Translations under genes and position numbers: made by a program | The notes under the pieces: generated by a model | What the model was told of the DNA's origin: nothing | Database searches by the model: none | What the model saw: the letters and a program-made list of their open reading frames with translations, nothing else | Shown here: one piece after another, positions 7,069 through 13,183 of the stretch | Layout of the letters: every line of letters begins with the position of its first letter | How positions within the stretch are numbered: the first letter of the stretch is position 1 | Assembly (NCBI GenBank): GCA_045599965.1 | Contig: JAZRXA010000044.1 | Location: 1 to 13,518 of the forward strand | Length of the DNA: 13,518 nucleotides | Direction of reading: 5' to 3' | DNA from: RGIG5612 sp045599965 | GTDB lineage: Bacteria > Bacillota > Clostridia > Lachnospirales > Lachnospiraceae

Positions 7069-7221
7069 ATATATGGCGCCGGTGGTTACACCGGCGAAGC
7101 GGCGCCGGTAGACGACGCAATGGTACATAGTAGTAGAGGCTGTTGGATTTGTGGGTAACTGGCGCCTAGCCAGTTATCCATAAATCCACAGCCCAAAGAG
7201 CCCTACAAATTCTTAATTTTT
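7069..7221 (-). repeat. Right terminal inverted repeat of the 740-bp element
   Basis: This is the inverted counterpart of 6482-6692. Read on the minus strand it has the same 19-bp end, the GGCTGTGGATTT hairpin arm, CTCTACTACTATGT, CATTGCGTCG, GGCGCCGCTTCGC and CCATATAT. The TAAC-loop hairpin here has stem CGCCGGTG/CACCGGCG, against GCTGGC/GCCAGC on the left. It ends 17 bp before the terminator hairpin at 7239. Confidence 0.7.
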
Positions 7222-7238
7222 CGAAATGTTTAAAAACG

Positions 7239-7269
7239 AAAACTGCCACCGATTGGTGGCAGTTTTTTT
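7239..7269 (-). terminator. Terminator of the BKACE/CoA-transferase operon (probably bidirectional)
   Basis: A perfect 12-bp stem AAAACTGCCACC/GGTGGCAGTTTT with loop GATT lies 20 bp past the last gene of the operon. T-runs follow on both strands: TTTTCGTTTTT on the minus strand and seven T on the plus strand. It ends the operon and would also block any plus-strand transcript leaving the repeat element. Confidence 0.9.
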
Positions 7270-7288
7270 ATGCTTGTTATTTTTAGGC

Positions 7289-7942
7289 TTATGCCATATA
7301 TCCTACATGCTCTGGGATAATAAGGTCTGCGCCTGTCATAGCAACAACTTCTTCTACTGTTGTTGTAGGTGCAATCTCTTCGAGAACTAAACCTTCTTTC
7401 GTTACATGAATAACTGCGTATTCAGTTACGATATAGTCAGCAACGCATTTTCCTGTAAGAGGAAGTGCTGTCTTTTTAACGATTTTTGGTGTTCCGTCTT
7501 TTACGCAATGGTGCATTAAAACGATTGTTGTTTTTGCGCCTGTAACGAGGTCCATAGCTCCGCCCATGCCTGCGCATGTTGCGCCAGGAATCATCCAGTT
7601 TGCAAGGCTTCCTTTTTCGTCAACTTCGTAACCACCTAAAACAGTGATGTCAACGTGGCCACCACGGATATAACCGAATGATGTGAAGCTATCGAAGCAG
7701 CATCCACCAGTTCTTAACTTTGAAACTTTTCCGCCTGCATCAACAACATCAGGGTCTGAGTATTCGCCTTCTTCAGGAGCACCGATTAAACCAATAACAC
7801 CGTTTTCAGACTGCACCCAAACATCAATATCTTCAGGAATATAGTCAAGACACATAGTAGGTGCACCAATACCTAAGTTTATAAGATCGCCGTCTTTGAA
7901 AAATTTTGCTGCACGGCAAGCCATAAATTCTTTACCAGTCAT
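7289..7942 (-). CDS. Class I CoA-transferase, beta subunit (AtoA/ScoB-like)
   Basis: The catalytic subunit (217 aa) of an alpha-beta acyl-CoA:acetate or acetoacetate CoA-transferase. INLGIGAP (21-28) is the family's N-terminal glycine motif. SENG (45-48) holds the glutamate expected to form the enzyme-CoA thioester, E46. GGAMDLV and the EEIAPTTTVEEV C-terminus are also typical. Its ATG overlaps the alpha-subunit stop as TAATG, with AAGGAGG 7 nt upstream, which gives the balanced output expected for a two-subunit enzyme. It is last in the operon, before the terminator at 7239. Following BKACE, it most likely moves CoA from the acyl-CoA product to acetoacetate, but donor and acceptor cannot be read from sequence. 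Confidence 0.93.
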   Translation of the reverse strand: MTGKEFMACRAAKFFKDGDLINLGIGAPTMCLDYIPEDIDVWVQSENGVIGLIGAPEEGEYSDPDVVDAGGKVSKLRTGGCCFDSFTSFGYIRGGHVDITVLGGYEVDEKGSLANWMIPGATCAGMGGAMDLVTGAKTTIVLMHHCVKDGTPKIVKKTALPLTGKCVADYIVTEYAVIHVTKEGLVLEEIAPTTTVEEVVAMTGADLIIPEHVGYMA

Positions 7943-8658
7943 TATTCTACCTCCTTTTTAGCTTGAACAACCATATCTACTAAAGCACCAGGAGTCATGA
8001 TTTCATCTGGATCTAAATCGCCAATGTTTTCAACGATTTCTTCAGCTTCAACAATTACGAAATCTGCAGCAGTTGCAAAGATTTGGTTGAAGTTACGAGC
8101 TGTTCTGTGGTAAACAACGTTGCCCATAGGATCTGCTTTCCAAGCATGGATAAGAGCAACATCACCACGAAGTGGAGTTTCAAGAAGGAAACGTTTTCCA
8201 TTTTCAGGGTCGTCACCTTTTACGAATTTATATTCGCCTTTAGCTTCGTCCCACTCAAGGATTTGTTTTCCTTCTTCCATAGGTGTACCAACGCCAGTAG
8301 GTGTAAGTACGCCACCGATTCCAGCACCGCCAGCGCGAACTCTTTCACAAAGAGTTCCTTGTGGTGTGAATGTAATATTAATCTCACCAGCAACAGCCTT
8401 TTCAACTGTTTCAGTGTTACTACCGATATGTGAGCAAGTAATATGTTTTATAAGATCAGCATGTACGAGCTTTCCAATTCCTTGGCCACGCACACTAGTA
8501 TTATTCGAAATAACGTTAAGGTCTTTACAACCTTTATCGATGACAGCTTCAATAAGAGTTTCAGCAACACCTACGTTAACGAAACCAGGGAGTAGAAGTG
8601 TCATGCCACTTTCAACTTTTGATACCGCCTCTTCGAGGCTTACAATTTTACTTTTCAT
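7942..8658 (-). CDS. Class I CoA-transferase, alpha subunit (AtoD/ScoA-like)
   Basis: The 238-aa partner of the beta subunit encoded next to it. Family features are the N-terminal SGMTLLLPGFVNVGVAETLI, the GGAGIGG loop (110-116), a TPTGVGTPMEEGK segment and the GNVVYHRTARNFN motif near residue 180. It is translated from an ATG preceded by AGAGG at 6 nt. The gap to the upstream BKACE gene is 61 bp and holds a strong hairpin (8682-8705), so the CoA-transferase pair may be expressed at a different level from the genes ahead of it. The cytoplasmic complex shuttles CoA between carboxylates in fermentation. Confidence 0.93.
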   Translation of the reverse strand: MKSKIVSLEEAVSKVESGMTLLLPGFVNVGVAETLIEAVIDKGCKDLNVISNNTSVRGQGIGKLVHADLIKHITCSHIGSNTETVEKAVAGEINITFTPQGTLCERVRAGGAGIGGVLTPTGVGTPMEEGKQILEWDEAKGEYKFVKGDDPENGKRFLLETPLRGDVALIHAWKADPMGNVVYHRTARNFNQIFATAADFVIVEAEEIVENIGDLDPDEIMTPGALVDMVVQAKKEVE

Positions 8659-8681
8659 TTTTAACCTCTTTCTTTATTGGT

Positions 8682-8705
8682 GGCTTCCCGCCTAAGCGGG
8701 AAGCC
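8682..8705 (-). other. Intercistronic hairpin between BKACE and CoA-transferase alpha
   Basis: A perfect 10-bp stem GGCTTCCCGC/GCGGGAAGCC with a 4-nt loop. No T-run follows on the minus strand, so it is not a terminator. It may serve as an mRNA processing or stability element that sets unequal expression within the operon. Confidence 0.7.
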
Positions 8706-8719
8706 TGTTTAGAGTTTAA

Positions 8720-9646
8720 TTAGTCTGTGTATGTTGTAGGAAGAGTTTTCTCGTCTTTTAAGCAGTTGCGTTTGATACCTAAAATTTCACGAGCTTCCTG
8801 TGCAGTTGCAATCTCGCGGCCAGCAAGTTTGCAAAGTTCAACAGCACGTTTAACGAGCATTTCGTTTGTAGCAATAATCTTGTTTCCATCAGCGTCTTTG
8901 CCGAACATAACGTTGTCTTCAAGACCAACACGAAGTCCGTCACAGCCAAGAGCAAGACCAGCAAGCATCATAGGAACATGAGCTTTACCGATTCCTGATA
9001 CTGACCATGTAGCGCCTTCAGGGAGTTTGTCAACTAAGAAGCTAAGGTTCTGAGTTGTACCAGGCATAGAACCGCCAACACCCATGATGAATTGGATGTG
9101 TGGAGGTTGTGGGATGTTCCACTTGTTAACATAGTACATTACAGAATCGATGTGACCTGTATCGAAAACTTCGAATTCAGGTTTAACGTCTTCTTTAACA
9201 ACTTCTTGAGCTAACTTGTTAAGGAAACGTGGGCTGTTCTCGAAGATGTAGCTGTTTGACCAGTTAATTGTATTAGGGTCAAAAGAGCACATTTCAGGAT
9301 GAAGAGCGCTAAGATGTTGAATACGTTTAACATCTTCATACTCGCCGCCTGAAGTAGTTAAGTTGATGATTACGTCAACGCCAGCTTCAGCGCAAGCCTT
9401 ACGGCAAGCTTCAACAGCGTCAGTAAATTTTTGAAGGCTCATTGACTTGTAGCCAATTTGCATTTCGCCATCAACTTCTTTATCTTCACGAACATGAATA
9501 TGAACGATTGAAGCACCAGCTTTAGCTACTGCTACAACCTGCTCAGCAAGTTCTTCTGCATTGTATGGAACTGTAGGAGCTTGAGACTTCTTTGTACCAG
9601 CACCACATAAGCAGCATTGAATCATAACTTTGTTTGTTTTTGACAT
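8720..9646 (-). CDS. Beta-keto acid cleavage enzyme (BKACE; 3-keto-5-aminohexanoate cleavage enzyme family)
   Basis: A 308-aa zinc-dependent TIM-barrel enzyme. The family converts a beta-keto acid plus acetyl-CoA into acetoacetate plus a new acyl-CoA. Expected metal ligands are H49 and H51 (HIHVRE) and E243 (VGLEDN), with D244 and R239 beside them. Other family segments are INLTTSGG (95-101), FEVFDTGH (158-165), GVGGSMPGTTQNL (189-201) and WSVSGIGKAHVPM (214-226). By eye, the glutamate that lysine-fermentation Kce carries near its N-terminus (ITGAETT) is absent here (LCGAGTK), so 3-keto-5-aminohexanoate is a doubtful substrate. The usual lysine-pathway neighbours (kamA, kamDE, kdd, kal) are also missing. 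AAGGAAC precedes the ATG. The gap to the dehydrogenase gene upstream is only 26 bp. Confidence 0.92.
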   Translation of the reverse strand: MSKTNKVMIQCCLCGAGTKKSQAPTVPYNAEELAEQVVAVAKAGASIVHIHVREDKEVDGEMQIGYKSMSLQKFTDAVEACRKACAEAGVDVIINLTTSGGEYEDVKRIQHLSALHPEMCSFDPNTINWSNSYIFENSPRFLNKLAQEVVKEDVKPEFEVFDTGHIDSVMYYVNKWNIPQPPHIQFIMGVGGSMPGTTQNLSFLVDKLPEGATWSVSGIGKAHVPMMLAGLALGCDGLRVGLEDNVMFGKDADGNKIIATNEMLVKRAVELCKLAGREIATAQEAREILGIKRNCLKDEKTLPTTYTD

Positions 9647-9672
9647 TTTATAAAAGTTCCTTTCTTGTATGA

Positions 9673-10635
9673 TTAAACTGGATCATCCATGAATTTCTTA
9701 GCAAGTTTGAAAACTTCGAAAAGTTGTTTATCACGTTTTGCAAGAAGTTCTTGTTTATCACAATCTGTGTAATCGTAAAATCCTTTTCCAGTCTTAAGAC
9801 CAAGTTCATTTTTGTCGAGATGCTCTTGAAGTGTCTTAGGCATATCAACTTCTGGAGGCATTGTGTAACTCTTGTTACGGTAGTTGTTTGCTGTCATGTC
9901 GAGGCCACCAAAGTCAGCTCTCTTGCAAAGACCTAAAACAACTGCACGAGGGATAAAGCTTGCCTTAACTGCTTTATCAATATCTTCAGGAGTACAATAT
10001 CCGTTATCAAGAAGGAAGAAAAGTTCCTGGTTGATGCACATTTGCATACGATTTGCGATGTAACCACGGATAAATTTTTTCATAAGAACTGGAGTCTTTC
10101 CGCATTTCTCTAAGAGAGCAACAGTAACGTCAGCCGCCTCTTGAGGAGCAGCTTCAGCTTTAACAACTTCTACAAGTGGAATAAGCTGAGCTGGAGCATA
10201 CCAGTGAGCGATAACCATTTGTTTAAGACGACGCTCAGGCATAATCTCGAATACGTTAAGTCCTGATGTGTTAGATGCTAAAATACAATCTTCACTAGCG
10301 AGTTCATCGAGCTGAGCATAAAGTTCTTCTTTAGCTTCTTTCTTTTCAACGATTGTTTCCATGATGAAGTCAGCTCCATCAACAGCATCTTTTAATGTGT
10401 TTGTAAAAGTAACGCGTGCGAAGATAGGTTCAACTTCGTCTTTACCGATTAATTCTTCTTCTGAAAAAGTTACTAAACTTTTATGAAGAGTTTCAGCAGC
10501 CTTTGCAGAAGTTTCTTCACTACGTGTCCAAACAGTTACGTTGCATCCGCCAATAGCGAACATTTGAGCAATGCCAGGGCCCATTGTACCAGCGCCAAGC
10601 ACTGCAACTTTTTTGATATCATCAAGTGTTTTCAT
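9673..10635 (-). CDS. NAD-dependent beta-hydroxyacid dehydrogenase, carnitine dehydrogenase/lambda-crystallin-like
   Basis: A 320-aa member of the 3-hydroxyacyl-CoA dehydrogenase superfamily. The Rossmann motif GAGTMG spans 14-19. Catalytic positions S121, H144, E156 and N195 are kept (SNTSG, IAHW, PLVEVV, IANR). Two things separate it from true hydroxybutyryl-CoA dehydrogenases: its length (about 320 against about 282) and QLIPLVEVV after the catalytic His, the pattern of L-carnitine dehydrogenase and L-gulonate dehydrogenase, which act on free hydroxy acids. BKACE needs a free beta-keto acid, so this enzyme probably makes its substrate. A ribosome site GAGGA precedes the ATG. Annotation pipelines will probably call it 3-hydroxyacyl-CoA dehydrogenase; the exact substrate is unknown. 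Confidence 0.9.
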   Translation of the reverse strand: MKTLDDIKKVAVLGAGTMGPGIAQMFAIGGCNVTVWTRSEETSAKAAETLHKSLVTFSEEELIGKDEVEPIFARVTFTNTLKDAVDGADFIMETIVEKKEAKEELYAQLDELASEDCILASNTSGLNVFEIMPERRLKQMVIAHWYAPAQLIPLVEVVKAEAAPQEAADVTVALLEKCGKTPVLMKKFIRGYIANRMQMCINQELFFLLDNGYCTPEDIDKAVKASFIPRAVVLGLCKRADFGGLDMTANNYRNKSYTMPPEVDMPKTLQEHLDKNELGLKTGKGFYDYTDCDKQELLAKRDKQLFEVFKLAKKFMDDPV

Positions 10636-10661
10636 AATTATTTTTTTCCTCGAAATTATCT

Positions 10662-10692
10662 TGTCACTGTGACCGTTTAGGCCACAGTGACA
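10662..10692 (-). other. Intercistronic hairpin between the cyclase and dehydrogenase genes
   Basis: TGTCACTGTG (10662-10671) pairs with CACAGTGACA (10683-10692). Two further C-G pairs lie across an A/C position that becomes a G-U pair in minus-strand RNA, so the operon transcript can form about 13 bp with a 5-nt loop. No T-run follows in the operon direction, so read-through is expected. A T-run does follow on the plus strand, where no gene needs it. It resembles the 8682 hairpin in placement. Confidence 0.7.
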
Positions 10693-10705
10693 TATTTTTT
10701 TTAAT

Positions 10706-11638
10706 TTAGAAAGAACCTTCTTCCCAAGCTACTAAACGAACCATACCACCATCAGCTGCTTCGCAACGGAATGGGAATGCAGCGATAATCATACGTTTAC
10801 CTGTTACTTCGTCAACGTCGCCACCAGCGTTTTCAACTGCCATAACACCATGTTGTCCAAAGAGACGATGACATGGCTCATAGTCAGGATAATCTACGTC
10901 GATGTCGCGGCCTGTAGCAAGTTTGTAGTTGTTGTAAAGCCAAGGCATTTGTTCTTTAACTGGGCAATGCCATACTGGAGAGTCAGAAGCGCCGTATGTA
11001 CCAGCAACGCCTTTAACTTTCTTTTCGAACATAAGCCATTTAGCAAGTTCTGGACCATTACCAGCGTAGTAGTTAAAGTATTTGTCGTTATTCTTTCTCC
11101 AATAACGATGGAAACCTGTGTTAAGAACTACCCAGTCGTTAGGGCGAATCTCAAGACCATCTTTGTCAAGAGCTGCCTGAACGTCTTCAGGTGTAATGAT
11201 GTGCCAGATAGCACCTTTCTTACCAGGAACTTCAGCGAATTCACCCATCTTAGCTGGGTCTCCGCCTGCAGCATTGAAAGCTTTTTCAAACTCGTCATAC
11301 ATCCATGTAAGGTCAACGATAACGCCTGTACCTATAGCATGCTCAAGACGAAGCTCTGAAAGTGTGTAGCCATAACGCTCACGATCAACTTCTTCCTCAT
11401 GAAGAGTGTGGTTAGGAGCATCACAGTGAGTTGCAGCATGAAGAGTACCTGTGTATGTACAAGTTCTCTTATGGAATCTCTCAAGATACTGTCCACGTGG
11501 GAAGTTAAGGTCTGAACGTGCGCCAGGGAATGGCCAAAGTGGTGTATCCCAGCCCCATGGTTGGCTGAGGTCCCAGATTTTTGTCATTTTTTCGGTTTCG
11601 AGATAAAACTCGTCCTTGTTAAGGGGCATGTAAGCCAT
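10706..11638 (-). CDS. Cyclase-family metal-dependent hydrolase (kynurenine formamidase/isatin hydrolase superfamily)
   Basis: A 310-aa cytoplasmic protein with no signal peptide. The signature HxxTHxDxPxH is present as HAATHCDAPNH (67-77), which in relatives binds Mn or Zn through the two histidines and the aspartate. Characterised members open amide or lactam-like bonds (N-formylkynurenine, isatin), so a hydrolytic step is expected. At 310 residues it is longer than bacterial kynurenine formamidases (about 210), with extra N- and C-terminal segments. It is the first gene of the operon. AAAGGAGG stands 8 nt from the ATG, suggesting high expression. With the downstream genes it probably releases a beta-hydroxy acid from an amide, lactam or ester. 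No tryptophan-catabolism gene is nearby, so kynurenine formamidase is unlikely. Confidence 0.88.
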   Translation of the reverse strand: MAYMPLNKDEFYLETEKMTKIWDLSQPWGWDTPLWPFPGARSDLNFPRGQYLERFHKRTCTYTGTLHAATHCDAPNHTLHEEEVDRERYGYTLSELRLEHAIGTGVIVDLTWMYDEFEKAFNAAGGDPAKMGEFAEVPGKKGAIWHIITPEDVQAALDKDGLEIRPNDWVVLNTGFHRYWRKNNDKYFNYYAGNGPELAKWLMFEKKVKGVAGTYGASDSPVWHCPVKEQMPWLYNNYKLATGRDIDVDYPDYEPCHRLFGQHGVMAVENAGGDVDEVTGKRMIIAAFPFRCEAADGGMVRLVAWEEGSF

Positions 11639-11659
11639 TGTAAAATCCTCCTTTAAATG

Positions 11660-11700
11660 TATAAAAAAATATTTTTTTATAAGGGAAAGACAAATTCCCT
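11660..11700 (-). other. Structured 5' leader of the catabolic operon
   Basis: Downstream of the predicted start point the operon leader holds a 6-bp stem AGGGAA/TTCCCT (11682-11687 with 11695-11700). Next to it is a 22-bp A/T-only palindrome (11660-11681: TATA, seven A, TA, seven T, TATA). The second could form a weak hairpin ending in a U-run. Whether this attenuates transcription is unclear; I see no leader peptide or known riboswitch. Confidence 0.45.
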
Positions 11701-11706
11701 AAAATA

Positions 11707-11727
11707 GTTTACAATGTAATTGTAAAC
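11707..11727. promoter_or_regulatory. Second perfect dyad at the operon start point
   Basis: Perfect 9-bp arms GTTTACAAT and ATTGTAAAC around GTA. It has the same 9-3-9 layout as the MerR-type dyad next to it and shares two bases with it. It spans the -10 box and the probable start site of the minus-strand operon. It could be a binding site for another regulator or a leader hairpin. Confidence 0.6.
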
Positions 11728-11749
11728 CTTGGAACTATTCCAAGGTCAA
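11719..11749 (-). promoter_or_regulatory. MerR-type promoter/operator of the catabolic operon
   Basis: On the minus strand, -35 TTGACC (11744-11749) and -10 TACAAT (11719-11724) are separated by exactly 19 bp. That is the overlong spacer typical of MerR-activated promoters. A perfect dyad lies across the spacer: arms ACCTTGGAA and TTCCAAGGT around CTA (11726-11746). The adjacent divergent MerR gene is the obvious regulator, expected to untwist the promoter when its ligand is bound. I found no convincing plus-strand promoter for the regulator itself. Confidence 0.82.
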
Positions 11750-11791
11750 GAATCTTTTTTCCTATTTATATATAAAAAATGGAGGAAAATT

Positions 11792-12592
11792 ATGGAATAC
11801 AAAATTGGTGAAGTTTCTAAAATTGTAGGGGTTTCTACAGACCTTATTAGGTATTACGAAGAAAAGGGCATTATCACGCCAAAGAAAAATCCAAACAATG
11901 GGTATCGTTATTACGATGCATGGGACATAAACTTTTTAATAGACTGTGTTTGGTATAAAAACTACGGCTTTAGTATAGACGAGATAGTTAAGATAGAATG
12001 GGAGAGCACCTATGATAGTTTAATGGATAGGTTTAATGCGATGGAAAATGCGATGGAAGCAGAGTTGCATAGAAAGGCGCTCCTTCTAGAAAGAATAAAA
12101 AGCCAAAAGGCTTCGCTTAAAAAAGTAATGAAACTTTTTAATAAGTGCGAAATATCTAAAGGGCCAGATATGGTCTACTATTTAAATAGACACAACTCTG
12201 ATTATGAAAAAGACTTGCGCTTAGAGAAAGTTACAAAAGATTGGATTAAGTACATGCCTCTTTCGAAAAGATACTTTGAAGTTGCTGAAAATCCTGAGTC
12301 AAGCGAAGACTATTCTTGGGGCTTTTCGCTTGAGCCAAAGTATGTAGAGGAATTTAAAATCAAAGTTAAAGATCCTATCAAAAAAAGAACTGGCGTAAGA
12401 ACGATTCACTCAGCATTTAAGAGCTCCGGCAAAAATGCGTTCTCACCAAAGCACATCGACTACATGTATAAGTTCGCAAAACAAAACAATCTAAAACCTT
12501 GCGGCAGAGCCTACGGCACACTTATTTGTTCAGTCCTCGACGGAGGCCACCTAACCGGCTACTTCGAAGTCTGGCTCCCAATCGAAGAATAA
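11792..12592 (+). CDS. MerR-family regulator with C-terminal GyrI-like effector domain
   Basis: A 266-aa transcription factor. The winged helix-turn-helix spans about 1-70 (KIGEVSKIVGVSTDLIRYYE, GYRYYDAWDINFL), then a dimerising coiled coil about 75-115. The C-terminal domain (about 125-266, ending GGHLTGYFEVWLPIEE) looks like the GyrI/BmrR-type small-molecule pocket. A longer in-frame start at 11729 exists, but GGAGG lies 6 nt before the ATG at 11792 and the MerR domain begins there. The gene is divergent from the operon with the 19-bp-spacer promoter and probably senses that pathway's substrate or an intermediate. No metal-binding cysteine pattern of metal-sensing MerR proteins is seen. The next gene starts 41 bp downstream. 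Confidence 0.92.
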   Translation: MEYKIGEVSKIVGVSTDLIRYYEEKGIITPKKNPNNGYRYYDAWDINFLIDCVWYKNYGFSIDEIVKIEWESTYDSLMDRFNAMENAMEAELHRKALLLERIKSQKASLKKVMKLFNKCEISKGPDMVYYLNRHNSDYEKDLRLEKVTKDWIKYMPLSKRYFEVAENPESSEDYSWGFSLEPKYVEEFKIKVKDPIKKRTGVRTIHSAFKSSGKNAFSPKHIDYMYKFAKQNNLKPCGRAYGTLICSVLDGGHLTGYFEVWLPIEE

Positions 12593-12633
12593 GAAATACA
12601 AATATAAAAAAATAAATAATTCAGGAGGAAATT

Positions 12634-13026
12634 ATGGAAAAGGTATTACAATTTTTAAAAGAAGCAGACACATATTATCTTGCAACAGTAGAGGGCGAGC
12701 AGCCACGCGTTCGTCCTTTCGGGACAGTTAATGTTTTCGAAGGAAAACTTTATATTCAAACAGGCAAAGTAAAAGAAGTTTCAAAACAAATTCATGCAAA
12801 TCCAAAAGTAGAACTTTGTGCCTTCAAAGGTGGAGAATGGCTTCGTCTTGCAGGAGAACTTGTTGAAGATGATAGGCTTGAAGCAAAGCAGGCTATGTTA
12901 GATGCATATCCAATGTTGCAAAACATGTACAAAGCAGATGACGGAAACACAGAAGTTTTCTACTTCAAAAATGCTACTGCTCAGATTTGCGCATTCACCC
13001 ACGAACCAGAACTAATCACTTTCTAA
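12634..13026 (+). CDS. Pyridoxamine 5'-phosphate oxidase-like FMN-binding split-barrel protein
   Basis: A 130-aa single-domain flavin-type protein. The beginning, FLKEADTYYLATVEGEQPRVRPFG, and the following strands (VFEGKLYIQTGKVKEVSKQI) are the usual split-barrel opening in which FMN or F420 phosphate is bound. GEWLRLAGELVEDD follows in the centre. It is shorter than true PdxH (about 200 aa) and lacks its C-terminal PLP region, so vitamin B6 synthesis is unlikely; small members act as flavin reductases or redox helpers. The ribosome site AGGAGG lies 5 nt before the ATG. It shares direction with the MerR gene (41-bp gap) and is probably co-transcribed, ending at the terminator at 13048. Whether it belongs to the catabolic pathway is unknown. 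Confidence 0.88.
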   Translation: MEKVLQFLKEADTYYLATVEGEQPRVRPFGTVNVFEGKLYIQTGKVKEVSKQIHANPKVELCAFKGGEWLRLAGELVEDDRLEAKQAMLDAYPMLQNMYKADDGNTEVFYFKNATAQICAFTHEPELITF

Positions 13027-13047
13027 ATTAAAAAAAATACCAATTAA

Positions 13048-13083
13048 AAAAGCTGTCCCATCATTAAACGGGGCAGCTTTTTT
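13048..13083 (+). terminator. Rho-independent terminator after the split-barrel gene
   Basis: AAAAGCTGTCCC (13048-13059) pairs with GGGGCAGCTTTT (13070-13081), with one T-G wobble and a 10-nt loop, followed by a T-run to 13083. It lies 21 nt after the stop codon. Confidence 0.93.
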
Positions 13084-13183
13084 GCCGCGCCCTCCTAGCG
13101 TCTTCGCTAAGTTTCATTAAAGCCTCACTCATAAATCGCAAGAAGCGAAACTTCTAGCCCAACGCCCACTGCTATATTCCTAC
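13084..13183. other. Gene-free junction before repeat copy 2
   Basis: No coding frame is credible here. It holds two tiny hairpins, TAGCG/CGCTA (13096-13109) and AGAAG/CTTCT (13141-13155). Bases from about 13168 (ACTGCTATATTCC, then TACC) look like a shortened relative of the CTACTATGT..CC..TACC stretch preceding the core in the full element. Copy 2 may therefore have a decayed or deleted left arm. The AAAAATTAAG end is not present. Confidence 0.4.

Larger units (their letters stand above)
6482..7221. repeat. 740-bp non-coding element with terminal inverted repeats (MITE-like, unclassified)
   Basis: This fills the gene-free gap between the gntR promoter and the CoA-transferase terminator. 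The outermost 19 bases, AAAAATTAAG plus AATTTGTAG, are perfect inverted repeats (6482-6500 and 7203-7221). The match continues imperfectly inward to ATATAT on both sides, giving a left arm 6482-6692 and a right arm 7069-7221. Each arm folds into a terminal hairpin and an inner TAAC-loop hairpin. The middle (6693-7068) carries a core that recurs at 13184. GC-rich stems contrast with AT-rich linkers. No credible coding frame exists, and no target-site duplication is visible (ATCCCT before, CGAAAT after). It could be a non-autonomous mobile element, a structured RNA locus, or both. I recognise no named family. Confidence 0.72.

Noticed and set aside
6509..7193. DnaA-box-like strings in the terminal hairpins (TTATCCATA, TAATCCACA)
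   Set aside because: Each differs from TTATCCACA by one base, they are part of hairpin stems, and no dnaA, dnaN or AT-rich unwinding region is nearby.
6476..7227. Target-site duplication flanking the 740-bp element
   Set aside because: The six bases on either side (ATCCCT and CGAAAT) do not match, and no longer duplication is seen.
7289..9646. Lysine fermentation (kam/kdd/kce/kal) cluster
   Set aside because: Only the BKACE family member and a CoA-transferase match; the aminomutase, diaminohexanoate dehydrogenase and ammonia-lyase genes are absent, and the dehydrogenase is of another family.
10662..10700. Plus-strand terminator formed by the intercistronic hairpin and its T-run
   Set aside because: No plus-strand gene lies upstream; the T-run is on the wrong side for the operon transcript, so I list it only as a hairpin.
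11729..11791. N-terminal extension of the MerR regulator from the ATG at 11729
   Set aside because: It would start inside the operator dyad, has no ribosome site, and adds 21 residues ahead of the conserved MerR N-terminus; GGAGG supports 11792.
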